From Oscheius dolichura (Eukaryota > Nematoda > Chromadorea > Rhabditida > Rhabditidae): a DNA stretch of 64,000 nt. A model generated the notes under the pieces. The model was not told the origin of the DNA, did not search any database, and saw only the letters and a list, made by a program, of their open reading frames with translations. Positions 21,791-32,690 of the stretch are shown piece after piece; within the stretch, counting starts at the first letter, position 1, and every line of letters starts with the position of its first letter. The stretch lies in contig OW051494.1 of assembly GCA_932521035.1 (NCBI GenBank), forward strand, positions 8,232,001 through 8,296,000, read 5' to 3'. A program made the translations under genes and the position numbers.

Positions 21791-22382
21791 ATTAGGCTAG
21801 AGGGTCGGAAATTATGTTACAGATAATTTTATAAAATCAGAGCGTCAGTGACAAGCGTGTGACAACGATTTTTGCGTGAAAATTATTGAGAAAAATGGTC
21901 GAATACTGGCAATTTACAGCCCGACCAAAAATAAAAACATGACTTCAAGACCCCTTTTTAAGACAAAAATCGTTGTTACGCCTTTACCGGTGGCCCTCGG
22001 AAGTTGGTCAGTAGCACAATTTCGGCGCTCTACTAGGTCACATCCGGTAGTCCGTTTTCTGTTGAGAAACTGACTTTTGCCACAGCGTGACCGTCCCCCT
22101 TCGAGGACATTTTTTAAATACGAATTTCAGGCTACTATAATGTGTTTGCGACATTGTAAGCATCAATATGACATGCTCCCTATCTACGTAAAACAAGACA
22201 TTAAAAAATTCCTCTCTGGAGGAGATCCCTTACTGATCTCTAATTGGTACATAAAGCAAATACAAAGCAAGCCTACATATTTCGAGTGGCATCGCTGGGG
22301 GCATTGCCCAATTAGATTACCATTTCGACGTATCTACGCAAATCCTCGAAAACGTCTGTTCGTAAAGCCTATTATGCCCTGA

Positions 22383-23657
22383 AGTTCAATAAAACAAGCT
22401 TTCTATTTCACTTGGTTATTTTGGCTTGGTCACTTAGCAAAAATGGGAGTTGTGACCGATATCTTATTTGAGTAGGGGAGTCGAGAGCGGGGGTGGGCGG
22501 AATTCCGGGTTTTTTTTTTGAAATTTTCAGATTGGCCAAGGAATGACCGAGATACGGACACAAACACCCGACATCCCGGACCTGGCCTCTGACCCTCTAC
22601 AGGGTTACGCTTACAGTAACCCATAAGACGGCGTCTGGCATTGCCTATCCTTTTCTCTCCACCTCCCACAGCCCCAACAGTTAGACACCCACGAGAAAGA
22701 AAGTGGTGAAGGCTTGGCCATCTTCGTCCGTGTGAATTCGAATATTACAGATGCGGCATCCAAGAGCTGTCAGAGTGACTTTATCAGTTCGAAAATTGAC
22801 AATACTTCTAGCATTCTGAAACTATTGAAATTCTTGTTCCTTCTTCTTCTAGAAACACTCATCAGGCTTACTGACAGAAGATCCCAACCACTGAAACTTG
22901 CCTGTACATGTCTATGAAGCAGAACTTTAGCATCTAAACTCCGTTAGCTGCTAAATCGAAGAACTCCAATGTAATATAATTTATCCAACAGCTTCATTAG
23001 GCCATCTACGTATTTTGATTGAGGGAACACGTGTAATACTTGACAACGGAAAGGTTTCAGCGCATTGACAATATCATAGAATGATTGGGGTTCGCCCCAG
23101 TAACTGCCACAGTACTGGAAATTGTATTCTCTTTCATTGGAGGATGGTTAAACTTACAAACATGCTTTACGGAAAATAAGCATAGCTTCCGAATAGGCGC
23201 GGTCAGATCTACTTTATCTTCTCGCCCGTATCCCTCACTTCTAACGGCTATACACTGAAACCTCCGATCGATTTTTTAAAATATCCTATATACCATTTTT
23301 TTGTTTTCAATATTCAACTCTTGTTTCCTTTTGCCATGCAGTCATTTGTCCATTCTAAACTTTCCTTTATTTCTTTCCTTCTGCTTCACAAAAACTATCC
23401 AAAACACTATAAAATCCCACATCAATCCGAACTTTTCAACCTCGACACGTTTTGAAGAGAAACAGTGAAGTTGGAACCCGTACGTGAATGCAGAAAACCT
23501 TTTCCCCGGGTTTACTGTAATTCAAATCCTTTTGAAGTTTTCCATTTTTTATTCCTTTTCTACTTTGTTGTACTCTTCGGCTCTTGTGTTTCTCTTACGT
23601 TGATATTGAATCTACGCTTTTTTTCAGTATACGAAGATCCTTTCAAGTTAATTATTG
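22383..23657. other. Mostly non-coding region with gene remnants
   Basis: A block at about 22533-22568 (ACCGAGATACGGACACAAAC) matches the ends of the MITE at 60346-60845. The second copy of the roughly 70-bp repeat is at about 23391-23456. A coding-like exon is described separately. Nothing else could be supported. Confidence 0.4.
22944..23114 (-). pseudogene. Isolated coding-like exon of unknown gene
   Basis: After an ATTTCCAG acceptor the minus strand stays open for 57 codons. It begins YCGSYWGEPQSFYDIVNALK and has LHVFPQSKYVDGLMKLLDKL before a stop. The composition looks like real protein, but no upstream exon with matching phase was found. It may be a remnant of an F-box/FTH-type nematode gene; the family is not established. 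Confidence 0.3.
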
Positions 23658-24590
23658 ATGCTTGCTAATATTGTAAGAAGATCGCTTTCTACAACTACTT
23701 CCCTGGCGGCTTCATTGAAAGAAATAGCTGGTAACAAAGATCCAAGTCTTCTTTATGAGCCAAAATTTGTGGATCCACGTGAATATCCTGAGTAAGTGAT
23801 TTCTGAATAATTTCAGGTTTATAATGATGAAAAATGTCTATTCATACAGTGGTAGTTGATATTTTCCATAATTGCATTCTAAAATACATTTTCAAAAAGA
23901 TTATTGGTGTTGCCTATTTTATTCATTGAGTCAGCGTACTCTTATTAACCAAATGTTTTCAGACATGATCTTATGAATGTGCGTCTTCAAGGTTATGATT
24001 ATACTCCATTAGAAAAGTTTCAATCTTATGTAGATAGAATGGCGCGGAGGTTTGGATTCAAAGTTGTTGATAGGTATTTTTTTTCTAACTTTTTTGAGTA
24101 TTCCATTTGTTTAGCTATGCTGTCGCTGCACAAACTCAGAAAGCTGTCACCTACAAGCCGAATAGTACAATGGTTGACAGTGAATTAGAATTAAACTTAT
24201 ACGACAGGTTCGTTGCTTCCTTTTCGTCTGTATTTAGTCAATTTTTAGATCATTTTCTTTGTAGTGAAAGTATGTTTTTAGGGTGGTCCGCATAGCTAAT
24301 GTACCAGCTCCTCGTTTACAACTATTTGTGTATCTTCTTCAGACACATGTACCAAGTGGAATAACGGTAAGGCTCTTCAATTGTTTTAGTGGTTTTCAAG
24401 TTTTGTAGTAGTATTTTCATTTTCAACATTTTCTTTTATCTAAACAGTATGTTTTCAGATAACAGTAAAAAATCACGAAAAAGCCGATGAAGATTATCGA
24501 TACATTCCCGACGTCCTTTTGAAACAGAAGCAAGAAGAACTCAAAGCTCTTGATGATCCAAATGTGAGAAGAAATCTTGGATGGGAATAA
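23658..24590 (+). CDS. mrpl-48: Mitochondrial ribosomal protein mL48-like (uS10 fold)
   Basis: Exons 23658-23791, 23963-24073, 24115-24207, 24282-24366 and 24459-24590 give 184 residues. The N-terminus (MLANIVRRSLSTTTSLAASL) is Arg/Ser/Thr-rich and lacks acids, like a mitochondrial presequence. The core has LMNVRLQGYDYTPLEKFQSY and later RIANVPAPRLQLFVYLLQTH, then PSGITITVKNHEKADEDYRY. This matches the animal mL48 pattern (LNIQLKGYDF..LESYQSYV, LPEGV..V.EH). uS10m is the nearest alternative family. The TatD gene starts 174 bp downstream on the same strand. Confidence 0.75.
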
Positions 24591-24763
24591 TATATATGGT
24601 TTTTGTAACTGTAGGATAAAATTTTATAAATTTCCACACCTGTCTACTGTTGTTTTGTTTTTCTGGAAGAAATCCTGTTATTTTCGGTAGTTAGTTTCGA
24701 TCCATATCGCTACATCGATGTCAGATTCTCTTCTCGCCAATTTGTAAAGTGATCCAAAAAGCC

Positions 24764-25930
24764 ATGACTTCTTCTCCGTATAAATTAGTCGATATCGGAG
24801 CTAATCTGGGCCATCCATCCTACAAAAAAGATTTGCATGAAGTGATCGCTCGTGCAAAGGAAGCTGGTTAGTTTTTTTAACTACTTTTTTCTCCTTTTAC
24901 AAATAATTGTCGTTGTTTAGGAATAGTAAAACTAATGGTTACGGGTACTTCTGAAGAAATTAGCCAAGAGGTAGCAAAGCTGGTTGAATCCGAACCTGGA
25001 TTTCTTTATTTTACTGCGGGTAAGCATTTTTTGTTATTGTACAATAACGAACTTTAGGTGTTCATCCTCATGATGCAAAGGATTTTACAGACACTACTCT
25101 TGCTACAATAAGGACTCTACAAGTATATCTTCATACGTTGTTTTTATATTTGTCTATATTTCAGTCTCATCCTCAATGTGTTGCTGTAGGCGAATGTGGC
25201 CTCGATTTTAATCGGAATTTTTCACCTCAAGATGTACAGAAAGAGGTATTTCGTAAACAAGTAAGCAATTTAAGATATTTTTTCTAATTTTTACATTTAG
25301 GTAGCTCTTGCTTGTGAACTGCGCCGGCCGTTATTTATTCACGAACGTGATGCTCATATACAAATGGTGGAAATATTAGCAGAATTTGGAGATCGCCTTC
25401 CTCCAGCGGTCATACACTGTTTTACGGGAACCAGTGAAGAAGCCAAGAAATATGTTGAGCTGGGATTTTATATTGGATTAACAGGTAGCTTTTGTATTTC
25501 TCCAATATTCTAGTTACTTTTTTTAGGTTTTTTATGGAAAGACAAATCGACAAACGGAGTACAAGCCGCACTAGCTAATGGAGATCTACCGCTTGAGAAA
25601 TTAGTTCTAGAAACAGATGCTCCTTATATGTATCCAAAGGTTTCTTTCTCTTTTCATAGTAGTAAAATTATTTTTTTAGATAAATGATAAGAAACTACCA
25701 AAAGAAGTAAAAGATTCTATATCTGAGCATGCGAAAACACTACATAAGGCTAGTTTTTTCCAACTTTTTATTTTCTACATATTTTCTTGCAGTTCAGTTC
25801 CTTCAACCGAAATGAGCCCTCGTCATTAGCCGCAACTTGTGAGCTAATTGCCGGATTTATGAAGAAAGACGCGAAAGAAGTTGCAGAAGTTACCACGGCT
25901 AACGCTATGTCAATCTATGGCTTACAATAA
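24764..25930 (+). CDS. TATDN1: TatD-family metal-dependent deoxyribonuclease (TATDN1-like)
   Basis: TatD enzymes are TIM-barrel nucleases linked to DNA degradation in apoptosis and to repair. Eight exons (24764-24866, 24921-25019, 25058-25122, 25165-25260, 25301-25484, 25527-25639, 25680-25748, 25793-25930) give 288 residues. Metal-site motifs are visible: the start of strand 1 (LVDIGANL, where many relatives have D.H), TAGVHPHDAKDF, AVGECGLDFNRNFSP, PLFIHERDAH, VIHCFTGT and LETDAPYMYP. The C-terminus has FSSFNRNEPSSLAATCELIA, typical of TATDN1. The seventh intron appears to use a GC donor (AAG/GCTAGT). The start lies 174 bp after the mL48-like gene, so an operon is likely. Confidence 0.92.
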
Positions 25931-26049
25931 GGTTTTTGCTATTTTTTTAAATTTATTATTTATTTTATATATAAAGATTTTGTTATTTTATTTTCTATTC
26001 CTTCTAGTTAAATTATATGAAGTCTAGATCTTCAAGAATATCATCGCAA

Positions 26050-26298
26050 CTATTTACTACATCCATTTATCCGGCAAATATGGGCAAAGGCTGCCCGAAT
26101 CGGAGCGTAGCCCCACAGTTCACATTCTCTCGCGGTTAGACTATCTTCTTGCTGCTTCCACTGCTTGAACAATGTATGATGCTCATAATTGAAGAAGTCT
26201 TGGATGGTGCCTTGCACATCAGAAGGAAGGAAATGAGATTGCCCGTATGAATGCCTCAAACATTCAACAACAGAAGCGGAAACTAAGGGCCTCAGTTT
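26050..26298 (-). pseudogene. F-box-like family, 3' exon fragment (copy 3)
   Basis: A minus-strand reading frame ends in a block equivalent to the last exon of the copies at 22129-22382 and 60036-60278: VECLRHSYGQSHFLPSDVQG, ELWGYAPIRAAFAHICRIN, then stop. No upstream exons of the family were recognised beyond about 26300. It is convergent with the TatD gene, 120 bp away. Confidence 0.45.
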
Positions 26299-26491
26299 TG
26301 GTGGAAGAGAAGGACTGTCTTCCCGACGGAAACCAAGTCTGTTCCAAACTAAAAATCACACAAAAGCCAATAGGCTCTAGGTCATTTCGTGATGCTTGAA
26401 TAGGACTGCAAACTCACCCTGGGTATCAGCTGACAACTGTTATCCATCAAAAATCGTTTTTCTGGTGAAAATATAGAAGCAAAAGACGATT

Positions 26492-26574
26492 GCTCCAACA
26501 GGGACTCGAACACGACCAGAAAAAACACCAAAATCTTGTAAACTAGAGCACTATCCACTCGACCACTGTTTCAC
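26492..26574 (-). tRNA. Degenerate tRNA-like sequence with long variable region
   Basis: The minus strand has a D-arm-like block (GTGGTCGAGTGGATAGTGC), a possible anticodon loop around TTTACAA, an extended variable region, and a T-loop-like GTTCGAGTCCC. Acceptor and T stems do not pair properly, so it is more likely a tRNA relic than a working gene. It resembles type II (Leu/Ser-like) tRNAs. Confidence 0.35.
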
Positions 26575-27712
26575 ATTTTACCTACTGCAATTCCAAGGAT
26601 ACAACGGCGAAAACCAGTTTTGACAAATTTAACATGTAAAACTCAACTGGCGTGCTACTGCGTAACGCGGGTCATTTTGGGAAAATGGAACACAGTTTCT
26701 GGGATAGTTTTTGACGCTCTTTTGAATGCACTAGGTCTCGTCTCACGAGTTCAACCTAAGGTGAAAAGGTTCCCTTGTGAGGGCCTCAGGTTTGGTGGAA
26801 GTGAAACTGAGGGCCTTAGTTTCCGCCGCTACTATCGATGCTGCCGCAGGGTTCTACCTCAATTTTGACGGTACGTCTCCTCTTCTATCTTTAGAGCAAT
26901 GTACGATGAGGTACACAATTGTGTACGTGGCCTAGAAGTTAAACCGATTGTCACCAAACGGAAAGTAATCAAGAAGGCTTACATTCCAAATAGAGGATAC
27001 TTGAATTGGAAGCCACGGAGAAGAGAGGGTCACCTGGCGAGGCTTACGATAACTCGGGATTTCATCAGAGACCATGGTAGGAATCCGTTTGTTAAAAAGA
27101 GATGAATCTCAATAAAAAGAGTGATTTGGGAGAGTTTACAAAAAGGCAACAATAAGGAGGATATATATATATATATATATGTAATCATATATATATATAT
27201 ATACCTGTTTTATGAAAGTTTTTAGACGAGTAGAAAAAGTTTTGAGAAAAAAGAGCCACAGCGGAAAGCGCCACAGCGAGCGGACTGCGGACGGCGCCAC
27301 TTTTCCAAATACGTTTGTAGTCGTAGCTCAACTATTTTATGTGCAAATTTCATGAAACTTGGTCACTAGGGGTAATCAACTACGAGGATCAGATTTTTTA
27401 TATCTTCTAACTGAAAAAAGTTATGCCATCAAAATCAAAAAAAGGGCTTGGCATGTGCTCCAACTAAACCCACATCACGCCCGGCGCTTCGAGCCGGGCT
27501 CGATAAATTACCCTGAACGGAAGAGAGAGTTAAAAAGAAAATTAAAACGAAATCAGAGGCTAGATGCTGGAGGAGAAGGAAGGAGGTCGGTTCCCTAGCT
27601 GTTTATAGAGCCGGCTGGTGCAAAAGATAACACTTTGGTTGCAATATTTTGTTAGTTGAACTTTATTCGAGAGCAAGTTATAACAATACAACAGGTTTAT
27701 TTTGCGAACAAG
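26575..27712. other. Non-coding region with unassigned ORF and AT repeats
   Basis: The plus strand is open at 26899-27105 (68 codons, basic, ending GRNPFVKKR) but has no recognisable family or splice context. (AT)n tracts occupy 27161-27204, separated by GTAATC. No supported gene. Confidence 0.4.
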
Positions 27713-29347
27713 TTATCCCCGCATTTTGCCCATAAATAGAATGATATTATCATAAGCGATAAAGAAAGCAAATGGTCGATTGAGTGTAATTTTGATGGGA
27801 TTTCTAATGATGGTTGGGCCACTTTGGCTTTGTATATTTAGGATTGTGAGAGCATAAGCTTCTGTTCCTTTGTGATCTACGCTGATGGCAGCCAGCTGCT
27901 CTCCTTCTCCAATGAAGACCGGTTCCTTGCACATTTTAGAAAAATCTGCCTTCAGGGAATGAAACATGGTGGTGAGGCCAAATTTCTTCAGCAGATCTCT
28001 CAAATCCAACTTAGACTTGATCTCAAATTGAGGCATTTTGGCCTCAATTTTCGTTGCTGTCATGTTAGCCATTAACTGCAACAGCTGATCGCTTGAGAGC
28101 CTTTCCAGACAGGATTCCAAGGATACACGAAAAAAAGGATCTTTTAAAAAAAATGACAGTCAACTTACTGCTCATTGGGAAGAAGAGCAACAAGCCTAAA
28201 CTTACTATCCTTATAGGGGAAGGAGACAAGGACAAATTCGTCAGATTCAATGTAGTCGAAGATGTATTTCACATACATGAACGGCAGCTTAAAAGACTAT
28301 TGTTTGCATATTATTAGAATGTGTTTAAAAGGTCCTTGAAAAAAGTGCCTAACTTTTTATTTTATGGACTTTTTTGAGATGATTTTGGGCCCAAACTGAT
28401 CGCCAGCATCTTCGCCATAGCTGTATTTTGTTTTCGACCCACGCTTCCTACAGCTCTAGGGCGCTATCCTCGCTTTTGTCTCGGGAGAGCACGGTGCAAG
28501 GTGCTGTTGGGACTTGTTTTGGTGCTGTGTACACCTTGTCCAAAACCAACTTGTTCTTTTTTCAAGGACGTTGTGATCATCCCTAATGCATTATGTTCGG
28601 ACATCTTACCTCTTTATATTTCCCTTCTTGCGTGTAGAATTTCTCCGTCTTACGCTCATAAAATTTATGCTCCCATTTTCTTTTGAAGTAAAGTAAGCTC
28701 GCCACTGCCGCGACGGTATCTTTAATTTCAGGTCATAAATAAGCGGAGGTGAGAATAATGACGTTACCTGGCTTGAAGATGCCATCCCCGATCCCTTTAA
28801 CTTTGCCTCCAGTTATGGTGTTAATTTTCTTGTTCAACTTCTGTAAATGTCAATTTTTGTTCATTGAATGTTAGTATTTTACTGACCTTTATGGCACCGC
28901 TAGTATCTCCCGAATTGTACATTACAGTCTCGGCTCCATATCTTTTAGAAATCTGTGAAATGAAGTTGTTTTCCAGTGGTATTTTGCTAAAGAAGACGCT
29001 CAATCTGACATTATCATAACAAACCTTAGCATGACCGTCAAGAAAGTAATATCTTCTCTCTCTATAGACTTGACTAACTCTGACCAGACGAGATCTGAGG
29101 TGTTCGCCTTGAGCATAAAGTTGTCCATATTGTAATACTCTGAATTCGAATGAAAATTTAGCAAAATAGGTGGAGGACCTTGGTTGAAACGTTGAGTAAA
29201 TTCCCTCTTTGTCGTTCCGCTCATACCAGTGTAAATGACGCCAAGAGCCAGAAACATTGAGAGAGGCGAATAGACCAGGGATTCATTTGCTGGCAGATAA
29301 TTCAGAGCGGCTAGCCCAAAATGGGCTACACCCTCCGCAAGAGACAT
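27713..29347 (-). CDS. Serpin (intracellular type)
   Basis: Serpins are suicide inhibitors of serine or cysteine proteases. Exons 29347-29075, 29024-28887, 28840-28768, 28719-28610, 28296-28169 and about 28100-27713 give about 369 residues, standard for a nematode serpin without signal peptide. Visible blocks are SLVYSPLSMFLALGVIYTG (helix B/s6B), FFSKIPLENNFISQISKRYG, INTITGGKVKGIGDG, VASLLYFKRKWEHKFY and FRLVALLPNE. The hinge is HKGTEAYALTIL, followed by the distal NRPFAFFIAYDNIILFMG. The hinge is less Ala-rich than the inhibitory consensus, so inhibition is uncertain. The acceptor of the last exon (TGGAAAG) is unusual but keeps frame. The target is unknown; the neighbouring protease is only suggestive. 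Confidence 0.85.
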
Positions 29348-30634
29348 AAGAAGGTAATGGGGTTCGGGCGAGGCAAGCGATCGAGGCAAATAAGAGGAGC
29401 TATTGGTAACCTAGGTCAGGGATCATCAAGATATGGGTGCAACATACACAACCCGTCATTATTGATCGGATCTAACCTGCCCGTGGGCCAACCCTTGGAT
29501 TACAACCCTAGTGGGTCACCCTCCAGTTTCTGCACAAACTTTCTGCACAAACTATAACAGTTGACATCGAATGAAGAGCCCAGGCAGAACTTGGCAGAAC
29601 TTTGTTTGCTTAACTGTTCTTTCAAGAATACCCACAAATATAGCTGACAAGGAGTGTTCGCCTCTTATTTTTGTTGTCGAGGGTTCGATTCTCTATTTGG
29701 GCAATCTTCTTTGCCCTTTTTCCTCTCTATCAGTCCTCTTGTAGGATGGACACCATATCCATTCATTCCTTCAATATTTGTGAGGTGAACCCAACGCCGT
29801 TTATTACATTTCTTACCAGGTACTAAAGAATTCTGCGAGGAGACGCACAGATGCCTCCAAAGGAGCATTTTCACAAAAAAAACACAAAGAAAATTTGCCC
29901 ATATAGAGAATCGAACCCTCGACAACAAAAATAAGAGACGAAAGCGCTATCCATTCGGCCACCGCTTCTTGTTTTGCCTATATTCTTTATTCCTAGTGGT
30001 ATTTTACCGGTCGAAACGGTAGTGATATAACCGGAAGACATCAAAGTTTCCGTGTCACACTACACCTGGAGCTCCGCCGCTAAAAAATAGCATCTACAGG
30101 GTAATTTTTCACGCTCTTTCGGATGGTATGCACCCCATCTCCAACACGCAACTTAAAGGAACTGTCAGGGACTGGGAGTTTCGTTCACGAAGTTGCCTGA
30201 TTCCGTTCACGGGTCCCGAAACGATAACGCGCCCGCCTTGTTATTATGCGGGGGATGTAGCTCATTCGATGTGATTTTTGACGCTGATCCCGATGGTGTT
30301 TTCCATTTTTCATAAAAAAGTTGAATTTGGGCTGTACATATGTGTCTATATACCTCAACTACAGTAACCCGTCCAGTCCCTGACAGTTCCTTTAAGGTCG
30401 CGAACACTCCTTGTAATACATTCCGTCCCGCAGACTGCATAAAAAAGCTGCCAGTCTCCGACTCTGCGGCCATTTTGTTTGCACTCTTGGAGGCCTGAGC
30501 TAGAATCACCTGGCACAAAAATCTCGGCTGGAAGTCACCTCTCCTGGTCAGTTTGTGTATGATTCCCCTCCCCAATAACTGGTTTCTCCCCATCAATTGA
30601 ACACTTCTTCTCCAGTTTTATTGCCGATCACCCA
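29348..30634. other. Region without protein genes, with tRNA-like inverted repeats
   Basis: It holds the inverted-repeat element listed separately. Diverged copies of a CGCTCTTTCGGATGG-like block occur near 30104 and 30266. No supported gene was found. Confidence 0.4.
29661..29968. repeat. Inverted repeat built from a tRNA-like sequence
   Basis: 29661-29712 (+) and 29882-29936 (-) carry nearly the same roughly 54 bases, including TTTTTGTTGTCGAGGGTTCG and CTCTATWTGGGCAA. The right copy continues (minus strand) into GAAGCGGTGGCCGAATGGATAGCG, a D-arm-like start. The whole, 29895-29968 minus, therefore resembles a type II tRNA with an unpaired anticodon arm. About 170 bp separate the arms. It could be a tRNA-derived SINE/MITE or a snap-back relic. 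Confidence 0.5.
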
Positions 30635-31612
30635 CTAACCACGCCAGATGTAGTTGTTGATCCATACAAGGTGATCACCGAGGCCGATGGCGTAAATATA
30701 GAAGGGGCTCGTTCCCCGGGATATTTCACGTAGACTTGGGTCGACTCCTCCGATAACAAGGGCTTGGATCTCATACTCTTTTGTCACATCATCTATTTTA
30801 AAAATGGGGCTTCCCGAGTCTCCCTGAAACTTTGCATACATGAAACTGATGGTGAAGCTCTCACACCGCACGACGAGGACTCGTACCAATGATCAGCATA
30901 AAAACACTGAACATTATTCACTGTATTGCCTGACGGGCATGACGGAACCACATTACGGACGAGAGTCTTAGTCCATCCGGTTAGGGCAGAATTAAGCTCC
31001 ACTAAGCCGCCTCCTTAATTTCAGGAATCAGCGTGCCCCGTACTTGTTAAACCAACCGATAAATGTTCCCTCATATTCATAGGCCGTCACAGTAAACCGG
31101 GGTAGTCTGGCAAGTTGGCCTGTGTAGGGTTTTGTGGTTCTAAATGAACAGACTGCTTGTAGAACAAACAAGCGAACCTGATAATGGCTATATCATAATT
31201 GTCGATTATAATCAACGGGTTGAACTGGGGATGGCATTCGTACCAACTAGGGGTATACTTGCTTCCATTGGTTCCGTGTACATCTATTATTCCGTTTTTT
31301 ATTTTTCCACTTAAGAACCAGACATTAATTATATTGAAATAGCTTACTCCAAACAGTGGCAGGCGGTCAAGATATAATGGGCGGCCACGAAAAATCCCGT
31401 ACACGGGTTAAAGTTCCCTTTTGTCACCTTTTCGACCCAGATCTGAACAGTCATCGGGAACGGATGGTTTCCAGTGATCCGGTGTACATCCTTGCCGATT
31501 GCCCGCTTCTAAAATAGCAGAATTCTCCTGTAAATCTGGTCAACCATACCTTGGGAGGGACAGCAATAGCTAATCCAATAAGAAAAAAGACCCATAGGAA
31601 TAGACTCTTCAT
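30635..31612 (-). CDS. Secreted trypsin-like serine protease (S1 family)
   Basis: Six exons (31612-31550, 31508-31348, 31309-31098, 31001-30865, 30823-30635). The fragment count depends on the 31098/31001 junction, which is clear. The signal peptide is MKSLFLWVFFLIGLAIA. The catalytic triad is visible: His in YILTACHCLD, Asp in NYDIAIIRF, Ser in CGGDSGSPIF. The Asp block runs without an intron into LFYKQSVHLEPQNP. The C-terminus is DHLVWINNYIWRG. The activation cleavage site could not be placed, and TACHC replaces the usual TAAHC. The ATG is preceded at once by CTTTCAGG, a likely trans-splice acceptor, and a MITE ends 22 bp upstream. It may be digestive or part of an extracellular cascade. 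Confidence 0.82.
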
Positions 31613-31633
31613 CCTGAAAGAGTCATGTTTTAT

Positions 31634-31811
31634 TATAGTCTGTCAAGAAAAAAGATGACATTCAAGGTCTAACTGACCGAGAAGAAATTTTAGTGATGGA
31701 GCGAACTGACAGATAATTTTTGAGCGACCAAGAAGAAGAAAAGGCCAGTAAGTTCAGCCAGCTGCTAAACCGTTAGACCTTCAATGTCGTCTTTTTTGTT
31801 GACAGACTATA
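31634..31811. mobile_element. MITE, TATAGTCTGTCA type (second copy)
   Basis: A 178-bp copy of the element at 21261-21447 with the same terminal inverted repeats (TATAGTCTGTCAAG..TTGACAGACTATA) and matching interior such as GGCCAGTAAGTTC. It lies directly upstream of the trypsin-like gene and so within its promoter region. Confidence 0.8.
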
Positions 31812-32127
31812 TTAGAGTATGTATGAGAATGGCTAGCGGGGGTTATAAAGCATCCAATCGAAGAGAAGAGGAGGTTTGTATGGACTGATCCAGACAGAAG
31901 AGATCTTCTAGCTCTAAACAATGGGCAGTCTGTAAGAATGCTCAAGCTGTTTCTCTTCGTCATCAACTTTCTGAGCCTCTTTCTCTCTCTCTCTCTGGTT
32001 TTTGGGACAACACGGAAGAGAGTGTCTGCCAGTCTTTTCACTTTTTTCCCTCTTTTTCAGTCCTTTGGTGCCAAAAATTGGTTTTTCAGTGGAAAAAAGA
32101 AAAAAAAAAAATCCAAAACGTTATTTT

Positions 32128-32197
32128 CGACCACGGGAGGATTCGAATCTACAATCTTCTGCTCCGTAGTCAGACGCGCCCATTGCGCCACGCGGCC
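32128..32197 (-). tRNA. Degenerate tRNA-Arg (ACG) / tRNA pseudogene
   Basis: Minus strand GGCCGCGTGGCGCAATGG.. has an anticodon loop CTACGGA (ACG, Arg), a matching acceptor stem (GGCCGCG with CGTGGTC) and TTCGAATC. The D loop is about three bases shorter than usual, the anticodon stem has an A.G pair, and two T-stem pairs are lost, so function is doubtful. Confidence 0.6.
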
Positions 32198-32379
32198 ATG
32201 TCAACAAAATTTGATCAATCGAATGTTCTCTCCATTGGCAGCCTGCCCTGAACAACGGTCAGTTGGGCATTTTTATTCATTTATAGCACTCTTTGCTGTC
32301 TTTGTTTCTTTCCACCCCGCGGGCGGTCGGTCCCCATTTCTCTGCCACCAAAGCGGCCAACCGCGGTTGCTGCTGATTT

Positions 32380-32690
32380 TCAGCAATTTTAACTACTGTT
32401 GCTGCTCTCCGCCGCCGTGTAGCCGTGACAAAGAAGAGGATCCCGACCTCAAGCCGGATTGGAGCACCGTGAGGCCGTACGCTCTACTGGAGTCCAAATG
32501 CTAACCGACCAGCGACTCCTACCAACAGAAGCAGCAACAAGATTAACGGTTATGGATGCGGACTCCCTCTCCCCGTCGACTTGGCCACCTGGGAGAGTAC
32601 CGGCCTACTACCTCGCCGCCCTGCTGTAGCAGTTCAAGAACTCGCGTCAGCATCAAGGGACAAGAAGCCTCCCTCGCGTGATATACGCTG
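32380..32690 (+). pseudogene. Coding-like segment of unknown origin with internal stop
   Basis: One plus-strand frame reads SRDKEEDPDLKPDWSTVRPY, a TAA at 32502, then PTSDSYQQKQQQD and another stop. Codon use is GC-rich and protein-like compared with the surroundings. It looks like a piece of a cytoplasmic tail, but no family was recognised and no splice signals frame it. Confidence 0.25.

Larger units (their letters stand above)
20212..22382 (+). pseudogene. F-box-like family member, copy 1, probably decayed
   Basis: Exons by comparison with the minus-strand paralog at 60036-61974: 20212-20340, 20384-20509, 20563-20928, 20970-21149 and 22129-22382 (TGA). Matching segments are RIPKDYQLKIFHR (paralog SLPEKYQSEIIQR), QPAATIIKMCFTS (QPTVTIVKMAFTT) and IPDHIVIELFKK (LPELLITEIIKK). 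Further matches are LAVLSRLWRTCRRVKSI (FVVLTRLWRSCKRVENL) and a C-terminal block with HRWGHCPIRLPFRRIY. The helix pattern LP..+...+I....L before a W/C-rich helix recalls F-box domains, which are hugely expanded in nematodes. That is resemblance by eye only. An in-frame TAA at 20788 and a nested transposon insertion in the 21150-22128 intron suggest the copy is no longer a normal gene. Confidence 0.5.

Noticed and set aside
27161-27204. AT tracts as a possible element end or origin
   Set aside because: Simple (AT)n microsatellites without other structure.
27713-28170. Serpin as a frameshifted pseudogene
   Set aside because: The first choice of last-exon acceptor broke the frame, but TGGAAAG near 28101 restores it (LLPNEQ-LSSDQLLQLM). 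The total of about 369 residues is normal, so decay is not needed.
31938-32504. Plus-strand ORF of 188 codons
   Set aside because: Its middle runs across the degenerate tRNA-Arg on the other strand and a poly-Lys tract. Only the 3' third looks protein-like.
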